NCBI GenBank assembly: GCA_964586865.1
Contig: CAZPJM010000088.1
Span: 1-16,270 of the forward strand
DNA: 16,270 nt
Origin: REDI01 sp964586865
Lineage (GTDB): Bacteria > Myxococcota_A > UBA796 > GCA-2862545
Reading direction: 5' to 3'
Shown: positions 14,195 to 16,270 of the stretch, in pieces
Layout of the letters: the number at the start of each line of letters is the position of its first letter
Position numbering within the stretch: position 1 is the first letter of the stretch
Notes under the pieces: generated by a model
Seen by the model: the letters and a program-made list of their open reading frames with translations, nothing else
Databases searched by the model: none
Told to the model about the DNA's origin: nothing
Program-made: the position numbers and the translations under genes

Positions 14195-16096
14195 TCACAG
14201 CTCCTGCAGCGTGGCCGAGGACTCCCAACGGAGGACGGCCCCTTCGGTGAGGGCATCGAGCCGGGCTTCGATCTCGTCGATGGCCAGCTCGTGGAACACC
14301 CGCCGCTGGAGGCGGTCGCCGCGCAGGCGGGCCCGCTCGGCCACCAGCTCGGTGCGGGTGTTGTAGAGATCGGTCACGGTGTCGGCCAGGGTGGCCTGGT
14401 AGTCGGCGAGGTTCTTGTCGAGGCGGGCAGCGACGACATAGTCGTCCTGCCCGGTGAGGAGCAGCGGCTCGTCGCCCACCATCACGAGGTTGACGGCGTC
14501 GATGGCTTCGCTCGGGTCATCCGAGACCCACACCCGGCGGCTCTGGCGGGGCTGCCAGATGAGCCGCACCAGGAAGCGCCAGTCCCGCTCCGGATCGGTG
14601 CGCGTGCCCCGCCCCTCCTGCCAGTCCAGGTTCTGGGCGCGCTGTTGCCAGTACTCGAGCCGCAGGGCCGGGGTCAGGGCCGCCGTCCAGCGCCGTCCAC
14701 GCACGTTGAAGGAGCGCTCCACCCCCTCGCGCGAGAGGGTGGCCCCCAGGAGGGCGCCCAGGCCGACCCACTCCTGGGACTCCACCTCGGCGGCCGGGGC
14801 GAGCCGACGGAGGATCCAGAGGCCATTGGCGGCGGCCAGCAGGACCTCGCCGTCCACCCCGGCCTCGAGCCGCCCCTCGGAGACGCTGTCGAGCCCACTG
14901 GTGATGACCTTCCAGCTCGCCCCGTCGTCGGTGGACTGGAGGACGGTGCCGATCCGCGCCACCACGACCCGATCGGGGAGGGGCACCTCCACGTCGGTGA
15001 GGCGGCCCTTCTGGAGGACCGGCCCGAAGGTCCGACCCCGGTCGGCAGACCGGCGCAGGCCGCGGTCGGTGATCACCCAGACGATGTCCGGCGCGTCCGG
15101 GTGGGCGGCGATGGCCCGCACCGGCACGGTCAGCTCGCCATGGCGGCCCCAGGTCTCGCCGTCGGTGGTGGACCAGAGCCCGCGGGGGCTGGCCGCCAGC
15201 AGCCGATCGCCCACGACCACCCCGTCCACGAGCTCCACACCCTCGGTGCCGTCGAGCAGGTCGAACCAGGCCCGGGGCTCGAGGGCGACCCGGGCGCCGT
15301 CCGCGGTGAGGGCCAGGTAGACGGCGCCGAAGCCGAAGACCTCCTCGACCTGCATCTCCAGCACCTCGGTGAAGGTGCGGCCGTCGTTGCGAGAGAGGTA
15401 GAGGGTGCCGCCGGTGCTGGCGAAGAGCAGGTCGCCCACCCAGGCCACCCGGGGCGGCGCGGGCGGGTCGTCGTCGGTGTCGCGGACCACGAAGCCCGGA
15501 TCCGACTCCACATCGGTGATGAGCTCGCCGGTGGTGTCGTCGACGGCATCCTGCACCGTCGCCGCCACGTCGTCCGCCTCCAGCTCGGAGAGATCCCCCA
15601 GATCCCCGTCAGCCAGGATCTCCTCGAGGCGGGCGTCCACGTCGAGCAGGACGTCCTCGTCGCGGGACTGGTCTCCGAGGCCCTGGCTGGACTGGCCCAG
15701 CACGGCCACCCAGGAGCGCCCGCCGTCGCGGCTCACCCAGACCACCCCATCGGAGGTGGCGGCGGCGATGCGGGTGCCGTCGGAGGGGTGGGTGGCGGCG
15801 TCGACCACGGGGGTGCCCGGGTCCGGCGCGATGCGGCGCCACTGCCAGCCCTCGTCGTAGGGAGGCAGGCTCGGCGCCGGGAGTGCAGGGACGTCGGCCG
15901 GCGGATCGGGGGGGGCGCCGGTGCTGGGCCGCTCGATGTCGGGGTCGTCGGCCGGGGTCTCCTCCGGGGCCTCCTCGGGCGCGTCCTGGGCGACGCCATC
16001 GTCGCTGCCATCGCCAGACCCGCCGGGCGCGGCACCGACGACGGTGGGCACGGCGAGGGCCAGGAGGAGCAGGCACCGGCAGAGGGTCCGAACCAT
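14195..16096 (-). CDS. Secreted Asp-box beta-propeller protein with unnamed C-terminal module
   Basis: The 633-residue protein begins with a signal peptide (MVRTLCRCLLLLALAVPTVVGA, cut near 22) and an acidic, Pro-rich linker to about 80. Five Asp-box motifs follow: SRDGGRSW (122-129), SRNDGRTF (235-242), STTDGETW (309-316), SADRGRTF (350-357) and STDDGASW (388-395). These mark sialidase- or sortilin-like beta-propellers, known also from YCF48-like proteins, used for binding or assembly more often than catalysis. An acidic insert of about 80 residues (137-215) separates the first two boxes. Residues 470-625 share a module with the next gene: EYW (481-483), DWRFLVRLIW (505-514), VTDLYNTR (574-581) and LDALTEG (613-619). 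It may be periplasmic or outer-membrane-associated. No enzyme residues are evident. The ATG at 16096 was chosen because the signal peptide begins there. Confidence 0.88.
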   Translation of the reverse strand: MVRTLCRCLLLLALAVPTVVGAAPGGSGDGSDDGVAQDAPEEAPEETPADDPDIERPSTGAPPDPPADVPALPAPSLPPYDEGWQWRRIAPDPGTPVVDAATHPSDGTRIAAATSDGVVWVSRDGGRSWVAVLGQSSQGLGDQSRDEDVLLDVDARLEEILADGDLGDLSELEADDVAATVQDAVDDTTGELITDVESDPGFVVRDTDDDPPAPPRVAWVGDLLFASTGGTLYLSRNDGRTFTEVLEMQVEEVFGFGAVYLALTADGARVALEPRAWFDLLDGTEGVELVDGVVVGDRLLAASPRGLWSTTDGETWGRHGELTVPVRAIAAHPDAPDIVWVITDRGLRRSADRGRTFGPVLQKGRLTDVEVPLPDRVVVARIGTVLQSTDDGASWKVITSGLDSVSEGRLEAGVDGEVLLAAANGLWILRRLAPAAEVESQEWVGLGALLGATLSREGVERSFNVRGRRWTAALTPALRLEYWQQRAQNLDWQEGRGTRTDPERDWRFLVRLIWQPRQSRRVWVSDDPSEAIDAVNLVMVGDEPLLLTGQDDYVVAARLDKNLADYQATLADTVTDLYNTRTELVAERARLRGDRLQRRVFHELAIDEIEARLDALTEGAVLRWESSATLQEL

Positions 16097-16104
16097 GGCC
16101 CGGG

Positions 16105-16110
16105 ACCCTA
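16105..16110 (-). promoter_or_regulatory. Possible -10 element just before the Asp-box gene
   Basis: TAGGGT on the minus strand, the same hexamer as in the topoisomerase promoter, ends 8 bp before the ATG at 16096. The flanking TAGGGTCCCG matches the topoisomerase promoter for ten bases. No -35 is visible at 17 bp. If it is used, the transcript would start at or very near the ATG, giving a leaderless or nearly leaderless mRNA, which fits the absence of a clear ribosome-binding site. Confidence 0.35.
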
Positions 16111-16270
16111 CCGCACCCCTCGGCCCGAGCCTGTGACCTTCGGCGTCCGCGGGCGCGATGGACGTGTCACCCGCCCGCGGCGGGACCGTCGCACGGCTGG
16201 CTGCGGCCGGGCGCCCGATGGCGCCGCCCCTCGGCCTGGCGGAGGGCGCGGCTCGGACCGCGCTCAGGCC
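16111..16270. other. Right-edge intergenic or partial sequence, nothing assignable
   Basis: These 160 bp lie upstream of the Asp-box gene. Short open frames exist on both strands, including a plus-strand ATG at 16158 and a minus-strand frame ending in a TGA near 16167, but none has a convincing ribosome-binding site or recognisable protein pattern. A neighbouring gene may begin or end beyond the edge. Confidence 0.4.

Noticed and set aside
16158..16270. A plus-strand gene starting at the ATG at 16158
   Set aside because: It has no ribosome-binding site and no recognisable sequence, and too little of it is in the window to judge.

Overview
The window is very GC-rich DNA (above 70% by eye) and densely coded, with GTG starts common and almost every codon ending in G or C. 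Several traits suggest a high-GC Myxococcota (deltaproteobacteria-like) genome: a histone-H1-like lysine tail, secreted Asp-box and HhH proteins, a sigma-like membrane protein, and -10 elements of the TAGNNT type. This placement is inferred from style, not proven. A run of exactly 100 N, flanked by identical 55-bp sequences, shows the window is a draft scaffold.

Region 1 (1-6477). Three genes run leftward from a good promoter at 6422-6450. They are a topoisomerase III with a lysine-rich tail (interrupted by the assembly gap), a 988-residue protein with an N-terminal AstE/aspartoacylase-type zinc hydrolase domain and a large unrecognised remainder, and the start of a small unrecognised protein cut by the window edge.

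Region 2 (6478-11671). Six genes run rightward: a class II aldolase, a 4'-phosphopantetheinyl transferase, a membrane protein that looks like an ECF sigma factor joined to an anti-sigma-like segment, a TPR protein with a decayed zincin domain, an RNase Z-like metallo-beta-lactamase-fold hydrolase, and an HSL-type esterase. The TPR and MBL genes abut exactly and are probably translationally coupled. The others have short leaders and look like a loose cluster of housekeeping and accessory genes.

Region 3 (11681-16270). Three genes run leftward: a secreted five-Asp-box protein, a secreted HhH protein sharing its C-terminal module, and guaA (GMP synthase). The first two are 2 bp apart and are likely made together. 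guaA follows after a short stem-loop and makes GMP independently of them.

The items most worth following up are the sigma/anti-sigma-like fusion, the pseudo-zincin, the paired secreted proteins with a shared unnamed module, and the unexplained 650 residues attached to the AstE-like domain. No mobile element, CRISPR array, tRNA or rRNA was seen.
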